Made by a program: the position numbers and the translations under genes. The notes under the pieces were generated by a model. That model was given only the letters and a program-made list of their open reading frames with translations, was not told the origin of the DNA and ran no database searches. A DNA stretch of 64,000 nt from Adhaeribacter arboris (GTDB lineage Bacteria; Bacteroidota; Bacteroidia; Cytophagales; Hymenobacteraceae), in contig NZ_PYFT01000001.1 in the NCBI RefSeq assembly GCF_003023845.1, positions 6,386,001 to 6,450,000 of the forward strand, given 5' to 3'. Position 1 is the first letter of the stretch. The number at the start of each line of letters is the position of its first letter. Of this stretch, positions 43,296 to 53,800 are shown one piece after another.

Positions 43296-43619
43296 TTATA
43301 TTGGCTCCACTGGCAATTCGTACAATTCGGCGTAATCATGGATTAATCTGGCATTTGATTGCGCATATCCTTTCTCCGCCAGACTCAACAGACTATCTTC
43401 CCCACCCCCGCTTATAATATCAATGTAAATGAATGAAGCTGCTTTTTTTAAAATGACTATGTTCAGGTGAGCGGTCAGGTCTATCAGAAGAAGATTGTTA
43501 CTTATAAGAATGGACATATCTTCGCCGTGGTTTTCGTAATCAAATTTTCCATCCTTAATTAAGTAATTTACCAGTTGGTCTAAGTTCGTATCTGTTAGTT
43601 TTAACTTTAAGGTTGTCAT
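43296..43619 (-). CDS. Small protein of unknown function
   Basis: The 107-residue protein (MTTLKLKLTDTNLDQLVNYL...) has alternating hydrophobic strands and helices, for example HLNIVILKKAASFIYIDIISG, and no signal peptide or membrane helix. I do not recognise a family. Codon use and composition resemble real genes of this window. It has no obvious operon partner: the neighbour on the right is on the opposite strand. Confidence 0.6.
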   Translation of the reverse strand: MTTLKLKLTDTNLDQLVNYLIKDGKFDYENHGEDMSILISNNLLLIDLTAHLNIVILKKAASFIYIDIISGGGEDSLLSLAEKGYAQSNARLIHDYAELYELPVEPI

Positions 43620-43874
43620 TATGATTGCTGTTAAGTGGTACTTGGTTGGGTTAAAACCTCCAGGGGCTGAATACTAAAGGTAAATGATTTCAAAGTAAAA
43701 GAGGCAGCAAAGGCGGTATTATTGAAATTCAGGTGATATACAGGTATAATACTTCGGAAAAATTTACTTGATTAAGGTTCATTTGTCAATAGCAGTACCG
43801 CTAAGCTTTTTCTTTGGCTTTCTAGTTTACAATACGTATCTAGGGGTACTTAAAAAATCTTAATCAATTCGGGC

Positions 43875-44342
43875 ATGTATCCTACTTTGTTAGCTTTGCA
43901 CTCCTGGGTGCGGTGGTTGGTTTTAGCAAGTTTGCTTTTAGCGATTTTTACGGCGTATAAAGGTTGGTTCACGAATAAAACATTTACCCGAACCGATAAT
44001 TCTATCCGGAACATCGCCACCAGCTTGGCGCATATTCAAATACTACTCGGGCTTTTTTTGTATTACCTGAGTCCGTTAACCACTTATTTTTTGCATTATT
44101 TTAAAGATGCCGTTCATCAGCGAGAATTCCGGTTTTTTGGTATGGAGCACAGTTCCGTCATGTTTCTAGCTCTTGTTTTAATTACCATAGGTTCGAGTAA
44201 AGTGAAACGCTTAACTACCGACAAAGAAAAATTTAAAACTATGGCGATTTGGTTTACCATTGGGCTGATTCTTATTTTTTCGTCTATACCCTGGGCATTT
44301 TCGCCGTTAGTACACCGGCCTTATTTTAGAGTTTTTTGGTGA
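43875..44342 (+). CDS. Small four-helix membrane protein
   Basis: The 155-residue protein has four hydrophobic segments: about 11-27 (WVRWLVLASLLLAIFTA), 49-68 (SLAHIQILLGLFLYY), 92-108 (SVMFLALVLITIG) and 121-140 (MAIWFTIGLILIFSSIP). Histidines near the membrane (H9, H53, H91) suggest similarity to cytochrome b-like membrane proteins, as which such Bacteroidota proteins are often annotated, but heme binding cannot be concluded. Single gene. The frame ends in a GC-poor stretch before repeat copy C. Confidence 0.75.
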   Translation: MYPTLLALHSWVRWLVLASLLLAIFTAYKGWFTNKTFTRTDNSIRNIATSLAHIQILLGLFLYYLSPLTTYFLHYFKDAVHQREFRFFGMEHSSVMFLALVLITIGSSKVKRLTTDKEKFKTMAIWFTIGLILIFSSIPWAFSPLVHRPYFRVFW

Positions 44343-44454
44343 GAGAGGTTTTTTAGAATGTGGCAGTGGCTGAATTGGGCTTTTACAAGCTATCATATTT
44401 ATTACTAGATAGAAATTTGTAAAAAGGGGAAAGAAATCGTTAACTGCTTTTACT

Positions 44455-44640
44455 TGGAGCCTTTTCAAGTCTCCATTCATTGGCGCTGATGCGATGGAAC
44501 GGTAACCCGTTTGCCTCGTGGCCGGCGGGCCTCGTTTGGCTCTTCCGGGCGGGAACGTGCGCAGCACGCCCCTACACGTCGGAATGCTAAAGCACCGGAA
44601 CCTTAGAAGGCCCTCCACCGCCAAACTGGTGTCAGTTTTA
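44455..44640 (+). repeat. GC-rich dispersed repeat, copy C
   Basis: The core from 44509 reads GTTTGCCTCGTGGCCGGCGG, then CGTTTGGCTCTTCCGGGCGG, followed by a short palindrome (GTGCGCAGCAC). Then come GTCGGAATGCTAAAGCACCGG and AACCTTAGAAGGCCCT. It shares the first half with copy A (30278) and both halves with copy B (34990). Confidence 0.8.
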
Positions 44641-44782
44641 CTTAGCTACTGTTTCTGCTAAATAACGGTAGTTGCATTTATAATAGAATCTATTTTGTTT
44701 CTGGTCGGTATAATATAGTACGCTCAGGCGGATGTTGAAATTAGATTTATTTTGGAAAACTTTTTTGGTGATTAGCATTAAT

Positions 44783-44815
44783 AAAAAAGGCTCGTTTAAG
44801 TAACGAGCCTTTTTT
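44783..44815 (-). terminator. Terminator of the SusC/SusD operon
   Basis: Arms AAAAAAGGCTCGTT and AACGAGCCTTTTTT pair perfectly around TAAGT. It ends 18 bases past the susD stop and provides T runs on both strands. Confidence 0.9.
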
Positions 44816-44832
44816 GTGAAAGTGGGAAATTT

Positions 44833-46560
44833 TTAATAGCCGGGGTTTTGGGTTAAAGTATTTTGTCCGTTTACCTTGCTGTTAAATATTTCCTGCAGCG
44901 GAATGGGGAAGTATTCGTGTTTACCCGGCACAAACTGCACGCCGGCCAGGTAAGATCGCTTCTTCGATTCGGTGGCGTAGTAGTTGTTCAGGGTTACGGC
45001 GGCAATGCCCCAACGGACTAAATCAAACCGGCGGTGGCCTTCCATCCCAAATTCCAGGCGCTCTTCAAACTGCACGGCTTTCCGGGCTACGGCCTGATCG
45101 GTCCAGGGAGCACTATACTCGTTGATAACGTATTGGGCGGCTGGTGTACCATCCGCATTTTTTACATAACCGTCGGGGTTAGCGGCTCTTCTTCTGATTT
45201 GGTTGACGTAGCCACGGGCGGCTTCCAGATTGCCCAACTCTGTTTCCACTTCGGCTAACCACAATAATACGTGCGAATACCGGATCAGGCGGTAATTATT
45301 CGCGTTTAAGCGCGGGTTGCCGGCAAAGGTATTGGTGCCCACATCGGAACGGTACATAACGTGTTTTTTCGGCGAGTAAGGACCACCGTAGGCTTGGTCG
45401 CGCACGTAGGTTTTGCCCGGATGCACGCCCCAGTCCAGGAACGGAATGCCCCGGCGGCCAACCGTCCAATCGAGGCGGGGGTCTACGGTGCCGTTATAAG
45501 GCGTAAAAGGTTGCGTAGCTTCAATGCCCTGGTCGCTGGTTACGTCTTCGTTGTTAAAGGTATCCAGTAGGGGTAAGCCATCGGCTCCGGTTTTAAAGGC
45601 ATTCACCAGGTTTTGTGAAGGCTGGAAGAAACCGCAGCAAGTGGTAACGCCACCACCGCCGTACGGATAATTTAAGGTAGAACCAATATTGCCGTTTTCG
45701 CCGCCGGAAGCCCCATCGTTCACGGAGTATTGCACTTCAAAAATAGACTCGGCGTTGTTGTTGGTTACCGCCCGGAAATTATCGTGGTAACGGTCCATTA
45801 ACCGGAATTGGTTGCTGGCGACAATAGCATCGAGCAAAGTCTTTGCTTCGGCGTATTTTTTCTGGAATAAATAGGCTTTGGCCATGGTGGCACCCGCGGC
45901 CCATTTACTTGCTCTACCCACTTGCGTTTGCTTTACCGGCAGGTTCTCGTACGCAAAAGTTAAATCGGCCATAATTTTAGGCCAAATATCTTCGGTATTG
46001 GGTTTTTTGGTGCTTTCCAGATCGTTGGGGTTGTAGATGGTTTCGTCGATGTACGGCACCATGTTAAACATTTTCTTCAGTTCGAAGTGGTAATGTCCCC
46101 GTAAAAACCGGGCTTCAGCCGTAATTTGCAAACGTTCGGCATCGGTAACATCGGTAACTTTCGCTAAAGTTTGTAAAACATCGTTGGTGCGGGCAATCCC
46201 GTCGTACATTCCCCGCCACTTGCCCCGGAAATAAATATTATCCGAAGAGATATTCCCTTGCTCAATTAAAGAAATAGGAGGTTGATCGCCGGCTATTGTT
46301 CCTTTATACGCATCATCCGAAGCCACACTGCCATATACCCAGTTATCGGCCCCTACCTGGTAAGAACGATACGCTCCTTCGGGCGTAGCCCAGCCATCCA
46401 GCAAAGAATAAGCGCTAACTAATAAGGAATTAACTCCTTTATTGGTGGTTAAAGCGTCGATCGTGAGAGCGGCTTTCGGTTTTACGTCCAGAAACGAATC
46501 GGAGCAGGAGCTTAATATACTGAGTAAAATGCCGCTGCCTATAATTATACTTCTTTTCAT
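44833..46560 (-). CDS. SusD/RagB-family outer-membrane lipoprotein
   Basis: From ATG 46560 the protein begins MKRSIIIGSGILLSILSSCSDSFLDVKPK, a lipoprotein signal with lipobox LSSC; nine extra residues upstream (MYKSNKFKK) are unlikely. The SusD pattern is clear: ARFLRGHYHFELKKMFN, DLTFAYENLPVK, NYRLIRYSHVLLWLAEVE, VNQIRRRA, ERLEFGMEGHRRFDLVRWG, and YFPIPLQEI at the end. It is the surface lid that captures glycan or another ligand for its SusC partner, whose gene precedes it by 45 bases. No glycosidase gene is adjacent, so the ligand remains open. Confidence 0.95.
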   Translation of the reverse strand: MKRSIIIGSGILLSILSSCSDSFLDVKPKAALTIDALTTNKGVNSLLVSAYSLLDGWATPEGAYRSYQVGADNWVYGSVASDDAYKGTIAGDQPPISLIEQGNISSDNIYFRGKWRGMYDGIARTNDVLQTLAKVTDVTDAERLQITAEARFLRGHYHFELKKMFNMVPYIDETIYNPNDLESTKKPNTEDIWPKIMADLTFAYENLPVKQTQVGRASKWAAGATMAKAYLFQKKYAEAKTLLDAIVASNQFRLMDRYHDNFRAVTNNNAESIFEVQYSVNDGASGGENGNIGSTLNYPYGGGGVTTCCGFFQPSQNLVNAFKTGADGLPLLDTFNNEDVTSDQGIEATQPFTPYNGTVDPRLDWTVGRRGIPFLDWGVHPGKTYVRDQAYGGPYSPKKHVMYRSDVGTNTFAGNPRLNANNYRLIRYSHVLLWLAEVETELGNLEAARGYVNQIRRRAANPDGYVKNADGTPAAQYVINEYSAPWTDQAVARKAVQFEERLEFGMEGHRRFDLVRWGIAAVTLNNYYATESKKRSYLAGVQFVPGKHEYFPIPLQEIFNSKVNGQNTLTQNPGY

Positions 46561-46605
46561 TTTTTTAAACTTGTTTGATTTATACAAAAATTAAATCAAG
46601 TATCC

Positions 46606-49600
46606 TTAAAAACTTACATTTAAACCCACCAGGTATTGCTTAGCAATCGGGTAATTACCGCCATCCACGCCAATTTGGCGGTCGTTGCCGGAGGTATAAT
46701 TCCGCAGGTTCACTTCGGGATCCATACCGGAATATTTAGTGAAGGTAAATACGTTCTGACCTTGCACGTACACCCGCACCGAACCTAAACCGATTTTAGA
46801 AACAAGCGGACCCGGTAAAGTATAGGTAAGCTGAATGTTCTTAAAGCGGAAGTAAGAACCGTTTTCGAGGTAATAAGTGGAAGGCAAAATACTTACCTGG
46901 TCGCTGGAGGTTAACTGCGGCAGCACAGCATCGGTTTTGCCGGGGCGCCAAGAATCGTATAACATGCGCTTGCTGCGGTTACCCCCAAAAGTTGGGAAAT
47001 CGGTGAAGTATTTCACCATATTAAAGATCTGGTTGCCTTGTACTCCCTGGCCAAAAACGCTTAAACCAAAGTTTTTATAATTTACATTCAGGTTAATACC
47101 ATAGGTAAAATCAGGGTGCGGACTGCCGATAATAGATAAATCTTTAGAATCAATTACGCCATCGCCGTTTACATCGCGGTAATGGAACCGACCAGCTTTA
47201 TTTTGATTTACGCCGAGGTTATTTTTAGGAGCCGCCGCTGCTTCGTCATCGCTCTGGAAAATACCATCGATGGTATAGCCAAAGAAGGAAGATATAGGAA
47301 AACCTTGCTGGGTTACCACAATGTTCTGGATCCGTTCATCATTCAGGCCAAAGTACTGCGTATTCGGGTCGCCGGTGGTTTTAATTACCTCGTTCCGGTA
47401 GGTACTCAGGTTACCGCCAATGCTGTAAGTTAATTTTCCTTCCGCGGCCTGGCCGTTGTAAGTTAAAGCCGCATCTACCCCGCGGTTGCGCATAGAACCA
47501 ATATTTTGGAACGGAGTTACCGCTACGCCCGAAGTAAGCGGCGCTTGCACCGGAAAGAGCATGTCGGAGGTAGTACGGGTGTACCAATCAAAGGAAGCAT
47601 CAATTTTATCGTTTAATAAAGAAAGGTCTACGCCCACGTTCGTAGCCGTGGTGGTTTCCCATTTGGCGTTGGGGTTACCAAATTGCGTTAATTCATAACC
47701 GGGTATAGCCGTAGTGCGGGTACCGCCTAAATCGTAAAAAGAAGTAATAGGGTTAGTGGCGTACTGGGTAATAGAGTTGTAATTACCAATTTCCTGGTTA
47801 CCGGTTTGGCCCCAACCTACCCGTAGTTTCGCCCGGCTTAACCAAGAACCCCAGTTTTCCGCAAAATTTTCTTCGGAGAACACCCAACCCGCGCTGGCCG
47901 CCGGAAAATAAGCGGTCCGGAATTGCGGAGCAAAGCGGGAAGAACGGTCCCGGCGAATGGTGGCTTCGAGTAAATATTTATCGGCAAAGGCGTAATTGGC
48001 TTTGGCAAACTCCGAGGCTAAGGACCAGTTATAACCACCTCCGTTGTTGGTTTGTACCCCGGTACCGCCGCTCAAATAACGGTTATCTAATTCATCGGAA
48101 GCAAAGTTGGTGCGGGATGCATCAAAAAATTCGTAATAATCTTTAATGGCTTCGGTACCAACTAAAAAGTTTAACCGGTGATTTTCGCCCAAGGTAGTGT
48201 TATAAGCCAAGGTGTTAAACCAGGTCCAGGTCCATTCGTAGTTGTTAGTGGTTTGTAAGCTGTTAGAACCTCTGGCTTCGGCTGATTCATAATCCCGGAA
48301 AGTATAATTCCGGTAATTGTACAAGTTGTAGTCTATCCCAAAACTGGTTTTAGCCGTTAAGTTTTTTAAGATATCCACCTCGGCGTAAGCATTTCCGAAT
48401 AGGCGAATTTCTTTTTGGTGATTGTCTTTATTGCGGTACAACATACTTACCGGGTTGTTGGAGTTATCCAGGTCGGTACCACGGGTTCCGGCAAAGTTGC
48501 CGGCTACATCGTAAACGGGTATAAGCGGTTGAATGCGATAAGCAAAAGAAGTAGGATTATTTTCGAAACCATTAGAACCAGGCTGCACGATGCGGTCGCC
48601 AACGGCTACCTGGAAGTTTTCGCCTACGCGAATGCGTTTGTTCACGTTAAACTCGGTATTGGCCCGCAAAGAATAGCGTTTAAAACCAGTATAAAGCATA
48701 ATACCTTCCTGGTTAAAATAATTCACCGACATGGCATACCGGCCGCTTTCATTGCCGCCGGAAACGCCTAACTGGTGGTTCTGAATGGGAGCCGGATCGA
48801 AAATTTCGTCCATCCAATTAGTACCGGTTTTATTGGCTTTGGTAATTAGCCATTTGGTTTTGTTAAAATTAGGATCGTCGATGTTGTTGCTGTAGTTAAT
48901 GTATTTGCCGCTGGCATCTTGGGCTACCCTAGGATCACCTTCCATGGCGCCGGCTGGAAAAATATAGTCGGGAATTACCGGCTCTGCTCCGTTCCCAAAT
49001 TGGGCATGAGTTGGATTACCATTATTACCGTTAGCTCTCAATACGTTTATTCGAGATTCCCACACCAGTTGCGCGTATTCCTGGGTATTTAGCAAATCCA
49101 AAAACTTACCGGGGCGTTGCGTACCCACGTAAGTATCGTAAGTAAACACGGGCTTACCGGCTTTCCCTTTTTTAGTAGTTACAATTACTACCCCGTTACC
49201 GGCCCGGGAACCGTAGATCGAAGCCGCCGAAGCATCTTTCAAAATCTGCATCGACTCAATATCGTTTAGGTTCAAGGTATTTAAATTTCCCTTGGTAGGA
49301 ACCCCGTCGATAACGTAAAGCGGCGAGTTATCGTTGATGGTACCAAAACCCCGGATACGCACCATTACGCCCCCACCCGGACTATTTTCGTTACCGACCG
49401 TTACTCCGGCCACTTTGCCTTGCATGGCTTGCCCCAGGTTAGTAGAAGGAGTAGCTAATAATTGTTTGGCATCGATGGTTGCAACGGCCCCGGTAATGTC
49501 TTTTTTGGATTGGGCGGTATAGCCGGTAACTACTACTTCCTGCAGGGCTTTGGTGTCTTCGAGGAGGGTAACATTAACGGAACCTGGCCCGGTAAAGGCT

Positions 49601-49944
49601 TTTTCCTGGGTAGCAAACCCGATAAAAGAAAATACTATGGTACCGGCTGTTTCCGGAACGGTTAAGGTATACTCACCATTGGGAGCAGTAGTGGCCCCGG
49701 TAGAAGTTCCTTTTAATAGTACGGTTACGCCGGGTAGCGGATCGCCGGTAGCGGAGGAAACCCGACCCGAAATAGTCCAAGTAACTGCTTTTTTGATACC
49801 GTTACTGTTGGCTGAGGTTAGCCCCGAGGTAGGAGAGAAAATGGAAGCAGCTTTGGCGGTATTACCGACACTGCCGCTTAAGGCGCAGACCAGGATTAAA
49901 CTGCAAACCTGCTTTTGCCAGTCAGGGGTAAAGGGTTTTTTCAT
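46606..49944 (-). CDS. SusC/RagA-family TonB-dependent transporter
   Basis: The 1112-residue protein has an N-terminal signal (about 1-32, VCSLILVCALSGSVGNTAKA), a CarboxypepD_reg-like domain (about 53-130, SGRVSSATGDPLPGVTVLL), a TonB-dependent plug with DITGAVATIDAKQL and the SusC mark PLYVIDGVP, and a large beta-barrel ending VGLNVSF. The TonB box-like VVVTGY is in place. It moves a ligand delivered by SusD through the outer membrane. First gene of a two-gene operon; no ECF sigma/anti-sigma pair or hybrid regulator is next to it. Confidence 0.95.
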   Translation of the reverse strand: MKKPFTPDWQKQVCSLILVCALSGSVGNTAKAASIFSPTSGLTSANSNGIKKAVTWTISGRVSSATGDPLPGVTVLLKGTSTGATTAPNGEYTLTVPETAGTIVFSFIGFATQEKAFTGPGSVNVTLLEDTKALQEVVVTGYTAQSKKDITGAVATIDAKQLLATPSTNLGQAMQGKVAGVTVGNENSPGGGVMVRIRGFGTINDNSPLYVIDGVPTKGNLNTLNLNDIESMQILKDASAASIYGSRAGNGVVIVTTKKGKAGKPVFTYDTYVGTQRPGKFLDLLNTQEYAQLVWESRINVLRANGNNGNPTHAQFGNGAEPVIPDYIFPAGAMEGDPRVAQDASGKYINYSNNIDDPNFNKTKWLITKANKTGTNWMDEIFDPAPIQNHQLGVSGGNESGRYAMSVNYFNQEGIMLYTGFKRYSLRANTEFNVNKRIRVGENFQVAVGDRIVQPGSNGFENNPTSFAYRIQPLIPVYDVAGNFAGTRGTDLDNSNNPVSMLYRNKDNHQKEIRLFGNAYAEVDILKNLTAKTSFGIDYNLYNYRNYTFRDYESAEARGSNSLQTTNNYEWTWTWFNTLAYNTTLGENHRLNFLVGTEAIKDYYEFFDASRTNFASDELDNRYLSGGTGVQTNNGGGYNWSLASEFAKANYAFADKYLLEATIRRDRSSRFAPQFRTAYFPAASAGWVFSEENFAENWGSWLSRAKLRVGWGQTGNQEIGNYNSITQYATNPITSFYDLGGTRTTAIPGYELTQFGNPNAKWETTTATNVGVDLSLLNDKIDASFDWYTRTTSDMLFPVQAPLTSGVAVTPFQNIGSMRNRGVDAALTYNGQAAEGKLTYSIGGNLSTYRNEVIKTTGDPNTQYFGLNDERIQNIVVTQQGFPISSFFGYTIDGIFQSDDEAAAAPKNNLGVNQNKAGRFHYRDVNGDGVIDSKDLSIIGSPHPDFTYGINLNVNYKNFGLSVFGQGVQGNQIFNMVKYFTDFPTFGGNRSKRMLYDSWRPGKTDAVLPQLTSSDQVSILPSTYYLENGSYFRFKNIQLTYTLPGPLVSKIGLGSVRVYVQGQNVFTFTKYSGMDPEVNLRNYTSGNDRQIGVDGGNYPIAKQYLVGLNVSF

Positions 49945-50276
49945 AATGGATTGTTAAAGGTTAGTACTGTATTAAAGCTAAGATTAATTTTTAAATGGAC
50001 TGGTTATCAAAAAGTTATTTTGAAAAATTTAGAAAACCTTTTATGAAAAGGAAACTTGATTGAAAGTTTTACATGAATGCAGGTATTTAGCCTAAAATAT
50101 TAATAAAAAGTGCTTCTTTCCTGCTGATTTAATTGAAGTGTATAGCCTGAGAAGAGATTGAAAAAATAGATTATAAATAAGGATACAGGCAAAATAGGAG
50201 TCAGCACGTAAGAATAAGCGCAAATAATTGTAGCTTCGCTTTAAATAAATTTTGAACGATTTAAGCGTAAGTAAGC
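49945..50276. other. Divergent promoter region of susC and the carbonic anhydrase-like gene
   Basis: This 332-base AT-rich gap contains the two divergent promoters. No structure was recognised. Confidence 0.5.
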
Positions 50277-50801
50277 GTGCCACTTCTTTTACCCGTTAAA
50301 GATAAATTCCCTGCTTTTGGCGAGAATTGTTTTATTGCCGAAAATGCTACCATTGTGGGTGATGTAGTTTTTGGGGCAGATTGTACTATTTGGTTTAATG
50401 CGGTTATAAGGGGCGATGTAAACAGCATCCGGATCGGAAATAAAACGAATATCCAGGATGGAGCCATTATTCATTGTACTTACGAACGAGCGGCAACCGT
50501 AATTGGCAATAATGTATCAGTGGGGCATAATGCCATTGTGCACGGCTGTACTATTGAAGACAACGTATTAATTGGCATGGGGGCCATTGTAATGGATAAA
50601 GCAGTTGTACAACAAAATTGTATTATAGCCGCCGGAGCAACCGTGCTCGAAAACACCATTTGCGAAGCCGGGTATATTTACGCAGGCACTCCCGCCCGTA
50701 AAGTAAAACTGGTTAGTGAAGAGCAAATAGCTAATATGGCCCGTACGGCGAATAATTATGTGATGTACGCCGGCTGGTTTAAGCCCCAAGCATCCAAATA
50801 A
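50277..50801 (+). CDS. Gamma carbonic anhydrase-like hexapeptide-repeat protein
   Basis: The 174-residue protein from GTG 50277 is a left-handed beta-helix with hexapeptide repeats: FIAENATIVGDVVFGADC, NAVIRGDVNSIRIGNKTNIQDG and NVSVGHNAIVHGCTIEDNVLIGMG. The three His that bind zinc in the gamma family are present in AIIHCT and VGHNAIVHG. It ends with a short C-terminal helix (MARTANNYVMYAGW). Proteins of this YrdA/PaaY type are broadly found; carbonic anhydrase activity is not proven for most. Single gene with a very strong terminator. Confidence 0.88.
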   Translation: MPLLLPVKDKFPAFGENCFIAENATIVGDVVFGADCTIWFNAVIRGDVNSIRIGNKTNIQDGAIIHCTYERAATVIGNNVSVGHNAIVHGCTIEDNVLIGMGAIVMDKAVVQQNCIIAAGATVLENTICEAGYIYAGTPARKVKLVSEEQIANMARTANNYVMYAGWFKPQASK

Positions 50802-50804
50802 AAT

Positions 50805-50857
50805 CCGGCCAGGTAATTTCCTGCTTTTTAGCGCCAGAAATTACCTGGCCGGGTTTT
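50805..50857. terminator. Strong terminator after the carbonic anhydrase-like gene
   Basis: A perfect 16-bp stem, CCGGCCAGGTAATTTC with its complement (50805-50820 and 50837-50852), is followed by GTTTTG. Downstream lies the convergent T9SS protein gene. Confidence 0.9.
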
Positions 50858-50889
50858 GTTTACTCTAATTTTTAAAAACAATAGCCGTA

Positions 50890-53800
50890 TTAACGGGTGA
50901 GTATTACTTTCTGATTACTTTGGATATCCTTGGTTTGCAGGCGCAGAATGTAAATACCAGCTGATGCATGATTGCCCTGCCATTGACGCATATAAGTTTG
51001 ATTAGCGAGGGCTTCTCCTTGAAATAAAGTGGTTACTTCCCGGCCTTGGCTATCGTACACCTTTAAACTAACTTTTTGCGTTTGCGGCACCCTAAAACGG
51101 ACGGTTACTTCTTGCACAAACGGATTCGGATAGGCTGAGAAGGGTAGGAGTGAAGCGGGGTTCGTAACTTCCTGATTAACGGCCGGCTGCCTGGCAGCTA
51201 CCAGCGGCGTAATAGTTTTTACCGGAGCTACTTTCACTAACCAGAAATCATTTTCTCCTTGGCTGGGCTGGGCTCGGTCGCCGCTTACGCCCGAACTTGA
51301 CCGCCCGCCCAGCAAATATCCGCCATCACTGGTCGGCCACACGGCCCGGAGCTCTTCTTCCTGGCTGCCGCCATAGCGTTTGTCCCAGAGCTTATTACCC
51401 GCCGCATCAGTTTTAACAATCCAGTAATCACTCGCGCCCTGGCTGGCCTGACTTTTATCCCCACTTTTGCCGGAGAAAGAAGTTCCCCCAAGTACATAAC
51501 CACCATCTTTATCGGTAATCAACGAACGTAAGGTTTCTTCTCCCGCGCCACCGTAAGTTTTATCCCATTGTTTTTCTCCTAAGTTATTCACTTGCAGCAG
51601 CCAGTAATCTTTACTCCCTTGGCTAGCCTGGCTCTTATCCCCGCTTACTCCGGAAGCACTATGGCCGGCTAAAAGGATAGTGTTGAAACTAGGGTTAACT
51701 ATTGCTAAAAGCTGATCTTGGTTATTACCGCCGTAACGTTTGTCCCAGAGTTTTTTACCTTGGTTATCCGTGCGTAGCAGCCAATAATCACTTCCGCCCT
51801 GGTTGCCCTGAGTTTTATCGCCGGAAGCCGATGAGAAGGAAGTGCCGCCCACCAGTAAATCTCCGTTGGCCAAGGCTAATACATCTCCCATATATTCATC
51901 GTCTGCTCCCCCGTAGCGGTTATCCCAGCCTATGGCACCGTTAAAACTATAAATTTTTACTAACCAGTAATCTTTACCTCCTTGGCTGTCTTGAGTTTTA
52001 TCCCCGCTCACCGGCGAATCACTGTATCCGGCTAGTAAATAAGTATCGGAATAGGCATCGGGTAATAATATAATTTTCTGAAGATCTTCGGTGTTGCTAC
52101 CGCCATAGCTTCGATCCCATTCTTTTTCCCCGCTGCTGCTTATTTTTACTACCCAAATATCCCGGCCTCCTTTATTGGGCGCCGTTTTATTGCCGTTGAT
52201 TCCCGATTCGGAACTTCCGCCCAGTAAAAAGCCGCCATCTTTAGTGGAGATAATACTTTTCAGGTAATCTTCCCCTGAGCCACCGTATCGTCTATCCCAA
52301 AGTTTGGCACCTGCTGCATCCGTTTTCACGACCCAATAGTCGCTCTTCCCGTAACTGCTCTGGCTTTTATCGCCTGATTGACCAGAATTGGAGTAACCGC
52401 CGAGCAAATATCCGCCGTCGTTAGTGGGAAGAACCGTGGTTAAGTAATCGGATTGATTCCCTCCGTAACGCAGGTTCCAGGCCGCGAGAGAAGCAGGTGG
52501 AAAGGCGCTGATTTTGGTTTCTACTAACCAGAAATCGTAATCGCCTTTACTATTTTCCGTTTTTTCGTAGCCGATATTAGAATTAGAATGGCCCCCGAGT
52601 AAATATCCGCCGTTGGGAGTAGCCATAATGGCCGCTAATTGGTCGGATTCGCTGGAACCGAAACTTTTATCCGCTATCTTTTTACCATCTCCATCTATTT
52701 CTACGAGCCAGTAATCTTGATTGCCTCTATTTTCTTCGGTCCGGTCAAATCCAATGTTTGACCAGGAATAACCCGCTATTAAATAATGATCATTGGAGGT
52801 AGGCAGAATATCGATCGGAATAGAATAGTTTGTTTCACAGGCAAAACAATAAATAGAATTTCCTAAGAAAAAATTACTCCAAACAGAATTTCCTTTAGCG
52901 TCGACTTTAAGGGCCCAATAGCCATAGGTTTCAAAACCAGAAATTCCTACCAGTACATAACCGCCATCGGGCGTAGCAACCATTGAGGTAAGTTTATTAT
53001 AAAAATCCCGGTTGTAGTTTTTATCCCAGAGCTGATTGCCATTACCGTTTATTTTTACCAACCAAAAGTCATTGCCACCTTCATTATTTGTATTTTGCCC
53101 GCCTACCAGGTAATTTCCATCGGGCGTAGCAATGAGGGAAGTAAGAATTTCATCGGTTGCTTTACCCAGGGTTTTATCCCAAACTTTATTGCCTTTGCTA
53201 TCTACCTTTACTACCCAGAAGTCAGTAGGAGTTTGGCCAAATTCATCGGTTTTACCTTGATTTTCTTCGCTTTTATCGCCGCTCTTCCCTGATTTAGAAG
53301 TACCTCCCAGTACATAACCGCCATCCGTGGTGGCCACTAAAGTTGAAAGATTGTCATCTAAATTACCGCCAATGGTTTTGTTCCACAGTTTATTGCCATA
53401 GGCATCTACTTTTACCAGCCAATAATCATTATTTCCTTTACTAGCCTCACTTTTATCGCCGTTTATACCCGAACTGGAAGTACCACCCAGCAAATAACCG
53501 CCGTCCGAAGTAGAAATAATAGTAGCTAGTTTTTCAGTACCTTTGCCGCCGAAAGATTTATCCCAAATTTTCTTTTTGTTCGTATCGGTTTTTACCAGCC
53601 AGTAATCGGAAAGTCCTTTATTAGCGGTGCTTTTATCGCCGGAAATACCCGAAAAAGAGGTGCCGCCTATTAAATAACCGCCATCCGGCGTAGCTACCAT
53701 ATCGGCTAAGTTATCGATGCTATTTCCGCCAATGGTTTTATCATTTTGGGGAGTGAGACGTTGTACCCGAAAACTAGCGGTAAATTCAACGGGGCTATAA

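Larger units (their letters stand above)
44343..44832. other. Gap with GC-rich repeat and terminator
   Basis: The 490 bases between the small membrane protein and susD carry the third copy of the GC-rich repeat and the susD terminator. A 105-codon minus-strand frame in the repeat is not accepted. Confidence 0.65.

Noticed and set aside
44307-44624. Minus-strand frame of 105 codons
   Set aside because: It covers repeat copy C and overlaps the end of the small membrane protein gene on the other strand.
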